A stretch of DNA of 30,413 nt, taken from a virus. The stretch's first letter is position 1. Each line of letters opens with the position of its first letter. Of the stretch, positions 16,901 through 23,281 are shown piece after piece. Where the stretch lies: positions 1 through 30,413 of the IMG/VR virus record IMGVR_UViG_3300025276_000137; one strand, written 5' to 3'. The notes beneath the pieces are model-generated. The model searched no databases, was not told the origin of the DNA, and saw nothing but the letters and a program-made list of their open reading frames with translations. Position numbers and translations under genes: made by a program.

Positions 16901-19218
16901 TAATTGGTTGTACGGACTCTACGCAGCAGAATTATATTTCTTGGGCAAATACAGAAAGTGATCCTAGTACATGTATAGCATACGCATTTGGATGCCTAGA
17001 TTTAGCGGCTATTAACTACGATGCTACCGCTAATTATGATGATGGTTCATGTTATTACCCTGGGTGCACTGATCCATTAGCAATGAACTATGATTCAAAC
17101 GCTACTACTGACGATGGTTCTTGCAACACACCTTATTTTGGATGTACTGATCCATCTGCGTGTAACTATGATATTAATGCAACTTATGATAATAATACTT
17201 GCATGGTGCCTGACGGGTGTACAGATCCTACGGCTGGTAATTATAACTTTACCGCCCTTTGTGATGATGGTTCTTGTTGTGTGGCTGGTTGTACAGATCC
17301 TCTTGCAACATCTACGTATGACCCACTAGCTACCTGCGCGAGTAGTGGCTGTGTTTATTGCGATAATCCAACCGCACCTAACTACAATATTGGTTTTCCA
17401 TGTAACACTTGTTCTCCCGTAACCTCAATAAGTGTAAATATGTCATCGAGAACGACAACAACTATTGAGCTCTTTTTTCCAGAACTTACAATGGCTACTA
17501 GTTATACTCTAGTTATCCAAGAAGCGTTGACTGCCATTGAGACTACTTTATCAATTTTCTCAAATACATTAGGTATGACTGGCTGGGGTACTGGTACAAT
17601 AACAATTACCGTGGGCGCTATTACGGCCTTGACTGACACAACTGAATACAATTTTAGCATAGTAACAGACTGCTCTCAACTTCCTGCAAACGGAGTTTCA
17701 ACAGCGGCACCAATAACAAGTGCTACAGCCACCACTTTAACGCCAACAGTACAAGGATGTTTAGATCCATTAGCATGTAATTATAACGCATTAGCTAATT
17801 TTGATCCAGCGATTTCTGTTTGTGAATACTTAACTTGCGCTGGGTGTATGAACTCTAGTTACGAAGAGTATGGTGTTGCTACAAATGGATTATTTCCAAC
17901 AATTTCTGATCCATTTCAGTGTTTAACCTTAACATCTTCTATAACTGGATGTACGGATCCTACAGCCCTTAACTATAATTCTAACTTTATATACGATTGT
18001 AATGGAGAATTTGGCAATCCAAACAACTCCAATTGGGATTCATGTTGCCAGGATGTGGCTGATTATACGTATGTTCCTGATGATAATTTTGAGAATTACT
18101 TAGAGGTTAATGGAATGGGTGATACCGTGATGAATCCAGACCCTAATTTAGCACTACCTTATGGAAACTACCCTAACTACGTTTTAAACTCTTATATAGA
18201 CGCGGTTACATCTTTAAACCTTCAAGGTGAGAGTATATCAGACTTAACGGGTGTAGAGGGTTTTACAGCCTTACAAACAATTACTATTAGTGAAAACCCA
18301 CAAGCTAACAATGGTAATTTTGCCTCACTTCAATTGCTAACGGATCTGGTTAATCCTGAAGATTTAACTACTTACACTAATTTAACGGAAATAATTGCAA
18401 AAGCTAATAATTATACTATATTGGGAAGTGATGACTTAACGTTTCCAGATTTAGAAACGCTAAATGTTGGTGGTAACTACGGAACTACAGATGCACTTAA
18501 TACTATTAACCTTGATAACTTGCCGAGCTTAAAAAAGATATATGTGCAATGGTCATCAATAACAAGTCTTGATACAAGCAATAATACCGCACTAAACCAC
18601 TTACAGTGTAATAACACTTCTATTACAAGCCTTGATGTAAGTAGTAATACTGCTTTAACCCATATGAATGTTATGGATGCTAGTTTAAATACAATAACTT
18701 TTGACAACACGGGGGGAAATAGCAACGTAAAATTCTTAAAATGTTACAACAACAACTTAAGTACAATTGATTTAACAGGTTTAGAGCATTTACAGCATTT
18801 AAAAATACAAAACAACAATTTAACAACCTTAACCACACCAGCTTCAAACGCTTTTGGCTCTTATCAACTCGAACTGATTGACTGTAGTAATAATGCACTA
18901 ACTCACATTAACGCCAGCGCACATAACTCATTGTTAAAATCCTTTAATGCAAACAACAATGGAGATCTTGCTACTATTGATTTTGGAAATAACGATTTAG
19001 ATGAAATTACAAGTATGCAGCTTAATTGGGTTGGGGTTTTCTCGGTAATTACTGGAGCGGATACACTTGAAATATCAACACAAGACAATGCGTGGCTTGC
19101 TACATATGGTGGCGTGCAAAACAGTCAATTCTTATTTACTGGCAAAGATGTTAACGGCGTCTCTACGCTACCTTCTACTTGGAGTACTAATATCACTTTA
19201 CTTTTTAACAACAATTAA
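10918..19218 (+). CDS. Giant tail hub/receptor-binding protein with Cys repeats and LRR
   Basis: 2766 residues, the longest complete gene here. The N-terminus (H-Q-F-T-G-G-K-M-N-K-D-L-D-E-R-L, then N-G-E-Y-R-D-A-M-N-V) and later strands such as R-T-Y-N-F-G561-I-L-Y-G-D-K-Y-G-R-E-T-P resemble the hub of short-tailed phages (P22 gp10/T7 gp12-like, beta-propeller-rich). A second hub-like block runs from about 1557 to 1961, ending K-E-G-K-W-F-N-Y. Then come added modules: nine or ten Cys repeats of type G-C-T-D-P-x-A-x-N-Y (1997-2377), an FN3-like domain within them (about 2166-2278), and a leucine-rich-repeat domain from Y-V-P-D-D-N-F-E-N-Y (2385) to the end. The repeats and LRR look like secreted flavobacterial proteins, so this tip probably recognises the host. 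Residues about 600-1550 are beta-rich and unassigned. A hub role is well supported; receptor binding is inferred. Confidence 0.75.
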   Translation: MPEIKHQFTGGKMNKDLDERLVPNGEYRDAMNVQVSTSDGSNVGAIQNVLGNSIISGQDFITTDAVCVGSIADEKNNKLYYFIADFYAIIIEYDTIKKTVIPIIVDTTVGADVLSFDAQHAITGINIIDELLLWTDNKSEPKKINIPRCKAGTDPSGIVHTKLMVGGNYDENLVYVNGINEGLIKESHIAVIKKGPSKAPKTIPESAKISGYVKGSMELVGVGNVNYFYPIGNDGGEVEQGHETWIGLQNIDRVQVPNGGLSVGTSPNLVVGDVIRVYNGKAIPQDGEKPIARLLIKQIEPGQFYYSQAQNNYEEVSGHPTYGAIIAYSHQVAYKVSVSTLISHDFTSGYYFELEQEEHSIFKGKFPRFSTRYKYEDNEYSPVGPYSEVVFIPGEFDYHPTEAYNKGMVNNLKQLILQDFVSTDIPKDVVGIDLLYKNEFSPNVYVIKSVDKNDEVWNNGYTNPLKPKGSYIITTDNVYAQVPSNQLIRPWDNVPKKALAQEVTGNRVVYGNYVQGYNLENELGQKITPKLTASIDNRFDSSYSTSKTRKSLKSQRTYNFGILYGDKYGRETPVFTNDKANELITKSSSASSSSIAINIESPHPSWAEYYKILVKETSSEYYNVAMGRAYDAEDGNVWISFPSIDRNKIDEDTYLVLKKGHEQDNFILDEARYKVVAIENEAPDYIKTRYNPIAEPNMDIHGYLLTGAKQTALEGDPRVVEFPSPVQPPFPGQSSFTIRHYTWSDPYHVDTFRFGLPDMVKAWEDRKNTDIYVSFSNKYREEGDTTSWVDVPIRMTKKYRVMDIVKLQPSGAFTNGDDVPDLYFVRLNQSISMEDAFITDNFTEVFQNGGQLKPHFYRKEIENLPEFDGRFFVKLIEDEVLADNIPKIAAPTSQGWNVDGGISELYYLSDSSCDSNQFLIDGGLVGTTGEEASVTPANWRVNLGGPENDYSGIYSRWFIDATAYAGSQPSGSSDVRDFEAVQDGVALSDTTSAVNYKIVMDADGDRLADLEDYSIVYLDMATDTLGQDEDETWGDGRSLGARFLHGAHTGSYTQGDLGDVTTNAHANDFGDGPNNYLHLSYGGIAPQAVGAGKGSLNPSTPGPWSKSWWDFYNYNRFWDNPLSALIDNSVLSQFVQSQFHVIKKLTYGSLFRLKGDPNVYKITQVTKRRLYNYMGANRIAEGLKWYSNSANDPGASSDMNSLNADDLIKAANQSLAVNNGIDFSSAFTRTGANEQVKTMMKPNNARISYLIQYQVLNGQKNHDLESASSTGTPIHANDHQAFDLGGSIINSTTHGGLEFVSTFTTTEKNILPSNPAIFETEPKEDVDLDIYYEATGKKPISTTQENILNLVEIGAIITVTPTTIVGGVMDGTFVTGIQNTAVGVWKIVLSNKVSLDELGFINGVSTSDNSVRIKFHNDDGSFAVAKLTPFTYTAGGNQPADIQDSGLESNQSFASIPTSVQTIYVEFIDNTFGLGWWNCWSFGNGVESNRIGDTYNKPFIANGVKASTTVLEDYKEEQRKHGLIYSGIYNSTSGVNSLNQFIAAEKITKDLNPTYGSIQKLHSRSTADGDLIALCEDRVIRILADKDAIFNADGNPQLIATENVLGQAIPYSGEYGISKDPQSFASESYRLYFSDKTRGAIIRLSKDGLTAISDHGMKDWFKDNLKLSNKLIGSYDDKKDEYNVTLKNIGEKTYTSTNTSIPTPFTFSGYGDIITAADTIIISAMSGVEAGDLVTVNSFYLSLAVGTVVVGTNVVGNTMTVALDNLVVQSPDYAYPPSFPWQSNFTFTGTRVTIKTTTVQDPVDTLPSKTVTFKEDTKGWVSFKSFTPENAISCANEYYTFKSGKLWQHHVKGLVGSPTPMNTFYDIHTSSSLTALLNDMPGIVKSFKTINYTGSDSKTIKPSAETYLYPGGDISSDGEYYNFNNKAGWHVVSIETNKQKGSINEFIEKEGKWFNYISGEAIVSEPGGLTVSGLDLGDFSFQGIGIPTGISQPIVIGCTDSTQQNYISWANTESDPSTCIAYAFGCLDLAAINYDATANYDDGSCYYPGCTDPLAMNYDSNATTDDGSCNTPYFGCTDPSACNYDINATYDNNTCMVPDGCTDPTAGNYNFTALCDDGSCCVAGCTDPLATSTYDPLATCASSGCVYCDNPTAPNYNIGFPCNTCSPVTSISVNMSSRTTTTIELFFPELTMATSYTLVIQEALTAIETTLSIFSNTLGMTGWGTGTITITVGAITALTDTTEYNFSIVTDCSQLPANGVSTAAPITSATATTLTPTVQGCLDPLACNYNALANFDPAISVCEYLTCAGCMNSSYEEYGVATNGLFPTISDPFQCLTLTSSITGCTDPTALNYNSNFIYDCNGEFGNPNNSNWDSCCQDVADYTYVPDDNFENYLEVNGMGDTVMNPDPNLALPYGNYPNYVLNSYIDAVTSLNLQGESISDLTGVEGFTALQTITISENPQANNGNFASLQLLTDLVNPEDLTTYTNLTEIIAKANNYTILGSDDLTFPDLETLNVGGNYGTTDALNTINLDNLPSLKKIYVQWSSITSLDTSNNTALNHLQCNNTSITSLDVSSNTALTHMNVMDASLNTITFDNTGGNSNVKFLKCYNNNLSTIDLTGLEHLQHLKIQNNNLTTLTTPASNAFGSYQLELIDCSNNALTHINASAHNSLLKSFNANNNGDLATIDFGNNDLDEITSMQLNWVGVFSVITGADTLEISTQDNAWLATYGGVQNSQFLFTGKDVNGVSTLPSTWSTNITLLFNNN
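16906..18048 (+). repeat. GCTDP-type cysteine repeats (coding)
   Basis: Nine to ten imperfect units of about 20-35 residues, each with G-C-x-D-P-x-A-x-N-Y and usually closing D-D-G-S-C. Clear units include G-C-L-D-L-A-A-I-N-Y, G-C-T-D-P-L-A-M-N-Y, G-C-T-D-P-S-A-C-N-Y, G-C-T-D-P-T-A-G-N-Y and G-C-T-D-P-T-A-L-N-Y. The paired Cys and the acidic D-D-G loop suggest disulfide-locked, calcium-binding turns, as in extracellular repeat stalks. The series is split by an FN3-like domain at about 17413-17751. The DNA copies have diverged, so the array is old or under selection only at the protein level. Confidence 0.85.
17413..17751 (+). other. FN3-like domain inside the Cys-repeat array (coding)
   Basis: About 113 residues (2166-2278 of the giant tail protein), free of cysteine except one, with the strand pattern of a fibronectin type III fold. 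It begins V-T-S-I-S-V-N-M, continues T-T-I-E-L-F-F-P and A-T-S-Y-T-L-V-I-Q, and ends T-E-Y-N-F-S-I-V-T-D-C before a Thr/Ala linker. FN3-like modules are frequent in secreted Bacteroidota proteins and in phage tail proteins, where they act as spacers or weak glycan binders. Confidence 0.55.
18553..19014 (+). repeat. Leucine-rich repeats at the tip of the tail protein (coding)
   Basis: About seven imperfect units of 21-24 residues with the frame S-I-T-S-L-D-x-S-x-N-T-A-L-x-H. Successive units start S-I-T-S-L-D-T, S-I-T-S-L-D-V, S-L-N-T-I-T-F, N-L-S-T-I-D-L, N-L-T-T-L-T-T and A-L-T-H-I-N-A. A cap precedes them at 18070 (Y-V-P-D-D-N-F-E-N-Y), followed by V-T-S-L-N-L-Q-G and I-S-D-L-T-G-V-E-G, exactly the order seen in flavobacterial secreted LRR proteins. 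LRR arcs bind proteins or glycans. Confidence 0.85.
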
Positions 19219-19232
19219 ATTAATATATATAT

Positions 19233-19628
19233 ATGTCATTTATACTGGCTTTAACTTTTGATACTCATATAAACGAATCTTTGCAGGTTGGTGATACCGC
19301 ATACTATGCGCCGGTGCTACCAACAAATCAAGAGGGTTTTTCTACCGCAAACTCCGGGGCGATAATTAGAATGGGGAGTGTTCACAGCATAACCTACGGC
19401 TCAAGTGTTGTAATTGAAATAAATAACATTTTAGTTGATGAAGGTACAAACGCTCTTCTTTCAAGTGCAATACCGCCAACTCCTAGCTTTATAATGTTTA
19501 GTAAAAATAAAAGTGTTAACACAAATGGTTTAACAGGTTATTACGCGGAAGTAAAATTTGAAAATGATTCAACAGAAAAAATTGAGTTGTTTTCAATTGC
19601 TTCTGAAGTAACTGAAAGTAGTAAATAA
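19233..19628 (+). CDS. Small structural protein, probably tail-associated
   Basis: 131 residues, beta-rich and with no cysteine. It opens M-S-F-I-L-A-L-T-F-D and continues Q-V-G-D-T-A-Y-Y-A-P. A middle strand pair (S-S-V-V-I-E-I-N-N-I-L-V) is followed by F-I-M-F-S-K-N-K-S-V-N and Y-Y-A-E-V-K-F-E-N-D-S-T-E-K-I-E-L-F near the end. The leader is taatatatatat. Short proteins of this kind recur next to the hub gene in related uncultured phages, but no function is known to me. Its size and all-beta look would suit a tail decoration or tip protein. The gene lies 14 bases after the hub gene and 16 before the next, so it is probably cotranscribed with both. Confidence 0.65.
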   Translation: MSFILALTFDTHINESLQVGDTAYYAPVLPTNQEGFSTANSGAIIRMGSVHSITYGSSVVIEINNILVDEGTNALLSSAIPPTPSFIMFSKNKSVNTNGLTGYYAEVKFENDSTEKIELFSIASEVTESSK

Positions 19629-19644
19629 ACAACAAACAAAAAAT

Positions 19645-21450
19645 ATGGCTGAAATAACTTCATTTGACCTAAATTTATCAAGCATACTTGCTGTTGGTGA
19701 AACTAGACGTTTTTACATAACAGGAGGTGAAAGAGCTGCTTTTAGATTAGAAATACAAAACGAAGATAGTTACTATTATAATTTTATAACAAATCTTTTT
19801 CAAGCCGCCAAAAGCGGTTTAGATGATGTATTGTCTAGCTCTAAATACAGTGGATCTATAAATTTTCCAGCAGTTACTGATGACGATCATTATGATATAA
19901 AATTATTTGCTAAACTAGGTACTACGCACTCTCAATATAATGAAGTTAGATTTGGAGATGGTAGCATCGATATAAACTCTAGCACCGGCTCTAATTCCTT
20001 GCTATTAACTAAAATTATATATCAATATACCGCTTTAACGCTAACGTTAAATCCCTTTTCACCAACAGGCGCTATTTCAGGTACAGCTGCCAATGATACT
20101 ATATCTGTTTCTTCTGGAGAGGGCGTTGATAGCCAGTCATTTTCAATAAAATTTACCGTTGCTAATAATAAGGCTCTTCGTATAATAAAACAACCATCAC
20201 ACACGGATATACTTGCTTTTATTGAGCCTGAGATCGGTAGTGCTCCAATAGCTATTCCTGGGGAAAATATATACCCAACAGCTACAGCTGCTTTTACTGG
20301 CGATGATATTAATGGAGCCGTAACTAGTGGTGTTGTTGTTAGAATGGATAACACTGACTTATCAGCGGTTATTAAAGTTGGAGATAAAATAACAACACCA
20401 GTGAGAACAGACACTGTTAACGGAGCCGTTAGCAGTGGTTCAAAAGTGGTTATGGATAATAATGTTGCTTTGAATATGGCGTCTGGAGACCAAGTTACGG
20501 GTAACGCTTACTTAGATGCTAACATAGTAACAGTTGCGGAATTAAACCCTGATGCAGACAACGTAAAAGAGTTTACTTTATCAGAGGCAGTGGCAATAGC
20601 AGATGGTGCAACACTTACGTTTAGCTCTAAAATAAACAGAAGCTTAACAACGGTTACAGTTGTTGAAACCAGTAGTACAGCCACTGACTTTACAATGTCA
20701 CAGGCAATTAATTTTCGTGATAACTGCCCTTTGACGTTTTTCAATCAAATGAATTACAGGTGGCCTGTCGACAATTATGCTCACGTGATGGGCGCTGGTT
20801 TTATAGCTACACCGGGCGGTGGCACTTTAGATAATACTGTTTTGGCTGATTATTTGGACACAACAACCGTGTTTGCTGGTACAAAACAAGAAAAAACATA
20901 TATAAACCAAGAAGCTAAAGCCGTTGATACACTTGCTTTAAAACCAACAATAACAAGGGGAGAGGTCTCAACGCAGCCCGGAGCTATTATTTTTAACAAA
21001 CAACAGCCATTAGCGTTAGCTGGCAACACTTTGAAAATAGGAGGTTATGGACAGGTGTCGATAAAAAATACATATGGGTATGATTTAGTTTTTTCAAATT
21101 TATCTGTTGTCTTGACCCCAGTACAAACAACTACAACGGCTGCTGTTAATAATAGCACTAGCGTGGTTGTAGCTTCTAGAAACGGTATATTAGACGACGT
21201 AAGCACTGTTAGTGGTATAGGTATAAATGCTAGTCTTGTGGATCCAACTGTTGACTCAGGTGCTGGTGCGGTGACTGGAGCTGGTACTATAGTTCTTACA
21301 GCAGCTCAAACTTTAGAAAATGGTGCAACACTTACTTTTGCCAATGCTGGTCTAGTGGCAACTGTAACTGGTGACGTGCGAATTTTAAAAGCAGGTGTCT
21401 CAAGTCAAACGTTAAGATTTGACATTGAAAATTTACTCTCTATTACTTAA
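19645..21450 (+). CDS. Beta-rich structural protein with internal repeats (tail fibre or decoration)
   Basis: 601 residues, almost entirely beta-strand-like, Thr/Ser/Val/Ala-rich, with only one or two cysteines. The first 110 residues (G-E-T-R-R-F-Y-I-T-G-G-E-R-A) look like a compact anchoring domain. The middle has tandem units. N223-G-A-V-T-S-G-V-V-V-R-M-D-N is repeated 36 residues later as N259-G-A-V-S-S-G-S-K-V-V-M-D-N. A-D-G-A-T-L-T-F is echoed near the C-terminus as E-N-G-A-T-L-T-F. Such strand-turn repeats are common in phage adhesins and fibres. The protein lies between the hub and the enzyme pair. It could be a tail fibre, a tail appendage or a capsid decoration; none can be excluded. 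The stop is followed by 57 bases before the next gene. Confidence 0.6.
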   Translation: MAEITSFDLNLSSILAVGETRRFYITGGERAAFRLEIQNEDSYYYNFITNLFQAAKSGLDDVLSSSKYSGSINFPAVTDDDHYDIKLFAKLGTTHSQYNEVRFGDGSIDINSSTGSNSLLLTKIIYQYTALTLTLNPFSPTGAISGTAANDTISVSSGEGVDSQSFSIKFTVANNKALRIIKQPSHTDILAFIEPEIGSAPIAIPGENIYPTATAAFTGDDINGAVTSGVVVRMDNTDLSAVIKVGDKITTPVRTDTVNGAVSSGSKVVMDNNVALNMASGDQVTGNAYLDANIVTVAELNPDADNVKEFTLSEAVAIADGATLTFSSKINRSLTTVTVVETSSTATDFTMSQAINFRDNCPLTFFNQMNYRWPVDNYAHVMGAGFIATPGGGTLDNTVLADYLDTTTVFAGTKQEKTYINQEAKAVDTLALKPTITRGEVSTQPGAIIFNKQQPLALAGNTLKIGGYGQVSIKNTYGYDLVFSNLSVVLTPVQTTTTAAVNNSTSVVVASRNGILDDVSTVSGIGINASLVDPTVDSGAGAVTGAGTIVLTAAQTLENGATLTFANAGLVATVTGDVRILKAGVSSQTLRFDIENLLSIT

Positions 21451-21507
21451 AAGTAAAATAACGGTGAAAACTGTGACTATTATAGTATAAATTAAATTAA
21501 ATTAAGT

Positions 21508-22086
21508 ATGGTATATGTAGTCGACAATTTCATTGAACAATATCTGTTTGATAGTATTCAGAAAAAACTAAACAGTGATGAGTATAGTGAGGTTAAAACC
21601 CCTGGACATTCCTTTTGGGTGCAGCCAGCAACGGATCAAATAATAAAGTATATTATAAGTAAGCTAGAAGAAAAAGAAAACCAAAAACTAGAGAATATCC
21701 TCGCTTTCTTTAGAGTTTCAAATGAAGATGTTGATACTAACTGGAGAATACACAGTGATTTAACAATTGAAGGTCAAAAGCCTGATAGGGCTTTGGTTTT
21801 GTACATTTCTCCTAAAAAAATAAAAGAACTTCATGGCACGGCTCTTTGGGAGCACAATGTTTATGGTAAATCATTACCAGACAATGTTACTGGTGAAGAG
21901 TTTGATAGGATGATATCAAAAGAATCAGAAAATTTAGACATGTGGAATTTAAGTAGTGTTTTAGGGTATGAAGAAAATAGAGCGATATCTTATCCAGCAA
22001 ATTATTTTCACAGTAAATACCCAAATAAATCATGGAAAGAAGGTAGACAAGTTTTTGTTATGTTTTATAAAATCAAATTAAATTAA
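21508..22086 (+). CDS. 2OG-Fe(II) oxygenase family protein
   Basis: 192 residues. Such enzymes use 2-oxoglutarate and O2 at a non-haem iron to hydroxylate or demethylate a substrate. The expected ligands are visible: H82-S-D84 in W-R-I-H-S-D-L-T-I, a distal H168 in Y-F-H-S-K-Y, and R180 in G-R-Q-V-F-V-M-F-Y to hold the 2OG carboxylate. The strand A-L-V-L-Y-I-S after the HxD and the order H-x-D, H, R match the double-stranded beta-helix core. The length fits a minimal prolyl-hydroxylase-like member. The leader is A/T-only (aattaaattaaattaagt). Its TAA is directly followed by the ATG of the GNAT gene, so the two are probably translated together. The substrate is unknown; a virion protein or host molecule is more likely than DNA from its place among structural genes. 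Confidence 0.75.
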   Translation: MVYVVDNFIEQYLFDSIQKKLNSDEYSEVKTPGHSFWVQPATDQIIKYIISKLEEKENQKLENILAFFRVSNEDVDTNWRIHSDLTIEGQKPDRALVLYISPKKIKELHGTALWEHNVYGKSLPDNVTGEEFDRMISKESENLDMWNLSSVLGYEENRAISYPANYFHSKYPNKSWKEGRQVFVMFYKIKLN

Positions 22087-22497
22087 ATGGAAAATGAATT
22101 AAGATTTAGGCATCTTGTAAAGAATGATCACAAAACTATATGTGAATGGTGGAAATGGTGGAGATGGCCTGAAATACCAAAAGAAATGCTACCTGATAAT
22201 GGAAAAAGTGGTTTTATGGTAGAAAAAAATGGAGTGCCTATAGTTTCTTGTTTTTTATTTATTACAAACTCAAAAGGTGCAAAATTAGAGTGGATTGTAT
22301 CAAACCCAAAATACAAAGAAAAAGATAGAAAAAAAGCAATAGAAATGCTTATTAATGGAACTGAAATTGCTTGTAAAAAAATGGGCTACGAGTACATATT
22401 TAGTATAGGTAGGAACAAACACTTAATGAAAACACACGAAAAATTAGGATGGACCGTTGACAAAACTCCATCATACGAAATAATTAAAAGAATATAA
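22087..22497 (+). CDS. GNAT-family N-acetyltransferase-like protein
   Basis: 136 residues, a normal minimal GNAT length. Features are an N-terminal R-F-R-H-L-V-K-N-D-H strand-helix and a Trp-rich stretch (E-W-W-K-W-W-R-W-P). Then come G-F-M-V-E-K-N-G-V-P-I-V-S-C-F-L strands (the beta2-beta4 hairpin), L-E-W-I-V-S-N-P, and a helix with R-K-K-A-I-E-M-L. The C-terminal H117-E-K-L-G-W-T-V is the usual K-L-G-F/W ending. GNAT enzymes move an acetyl group from acetyl-CoA to an amine. The canonical R/Q-x-x-G-x-G/A pyrophosphate loop is not clear, so the protein may be divergent. It starts immediately after the oxygenase stop. A joint role in modifying virion or host proteins is inferred from this pairing alone. 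Confidence 0.65.
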   Translation: MENELRFRHLVKNDHKTICEWWKWWRWPEIPKEMLPDNGKSGFMVEKNGVPIVSCFLFITNSKGAKLEWIVSNPKYKEKDRKKAIEMLINGTEIACKKMGYEYIFSIGRNKHLMKTHEKLGWTVDKTPSYEIIKRI

Positions 22498-22498
22498 T

Positions 22499-23263
22499 AT
22501 GGCAGTAGTATCATCAATAATAATAGGAGGCGTGGCTCTCGCGGGAATAGGAGCGTCAATCTACACGTCTAATCAAGCGGCGGGAACAGCTGATGATGCA
22601 AACGAATTAGCTCAAGACAACATGGATGTCCAGGAAAGGATAGCAGGCGAGCAATTAGCTTTTCAAAAAGAACAACAAGTAAAGTTAGATGCTCAAAAAC
22701 AGAAATACTTAGATTATGAGTTTACTAATCCATATGAAAATATGGAAAATCAATTTGAAGATTTAACGGTAAACCAAGATCAAGCACAGTTTCAAAAACA
22801 AATGTTTCAGCAAGGTCAAGCTAATATATTACAAGATCTAAGAGGTGCTGCTGGTAGTAGTGGTATAGCAGGTTTAGCGCAAGCCTTATCTGTTCAAAAC
22901 CAGCAAGCATCACAAGCTGCTTCTGTTTCAATAGGACAACAAGAAAGAGCCAATGAAATGGCAGAAAGAAAACAAGCAGGCGCAATTGACATGGCTCAAA
23001 GAGGTGGTGAGGCAATGATACAGCAACAAGAAATGTCAAGAAACGCAACTCTTTTAGGGGTTGAAATGGGTGGTATGGCTGGTGCTAACGCCGGGGTACA
23101 ACAAGCTTATGCAAATCAAATGAGTGCAGGCGCGAGCGCTGTTGGGGCTTTGTCATCGCAATCCGCAGCTCAATATGGCTTGTCTGGTTCGTATTTAAAC
23201 GCTGCAACAAATCTAGTTGGTGCTGGCGCACAGGCATACGGAGCGTACGCGGCGGGTCAATAA
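22499..23263 (+). CDS. Putative internal virion (ejection) protein, T7 gp14-like
   Basis: 254 residues. A hydrophobic, Gly-rich segment at residues 4-22 (I-I-I-G-G-V-A-L-A-G-I-G) could insert in a membrane. The rest is a long Gln/Ala-rich helical region (E-R-I-A-G-E-Q-L-A-F-Q-K-E-Q-Q) with R-G-A-A-G-S-S-G-I-A-G-L-A-Q-A near the middle and a Gly/Ala-rich end. This layout is that of small ejection proteins of short-tailed phages (T7 gp14, P22 gp7-like), which leave the capsid first and help form a channel across the cell envelope. It starts two bases after the acetyltransferase gene and is followed by two more putative ejection proteins, matching the usual three-gene ejection block. The call rests on composition and context, since no catalytic motif exists. 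Confidence 0.65.
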   Translation: MAVVSSIIIGGVALAGIGASIYTSNQAAGTADDANELAQDNMDVQERIAGEQLAFQKEQQVKLDAQKQKYLDYEFTNPYENMENQFEDLTVNQDQAQFQKQMFQQGQANILQDLRGAAGSSGIAGLAQALSVQNQQASQAASVSIGQQERANEMAERKQAGAIDMAQRGGEAMIQQQEMSRNATLLGVEMGGMAGANAGVQQAYANQMSAGASAVGALSSQSAAQYGLSGSYLNAATNLVGAGAQAYGAYAAGQ

Positions 23264-23281
23264 TAAATTAAAAATATAAAT

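Noticed and set aside
17090-17329. Second + strand frame of 79 residues inside the Cys-repeat region
   Set aside because: Hydrophobic shadow produced by frame-shifted repeat codons; the main frame has clear repeat structure.
16906-18048. Regularly spaced similar DNA units considered as a CRISPR-like or DNA-level tandem repeat
   Set aside because: The similarity follows codons of the G-C-T-D-P motif, DNA copies differ at third positions and spacing is uneven. It is a protein repeat.
10918-19218. The giant gene considered as a tape-measure protein
   Set aside because: It is beta-rich with Cys repeats and LRR, not a long helical coil, and its N-terminus resembles short-tail hub proteins.
21443-21456. 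Small inverted repeat ttactt-aa-aagtaa at the end of the fibre-like gene, considered as terminator
   Set aside because: Only six A/T-rich pairs with a two-base loop and no T tract; too weak to support a call.
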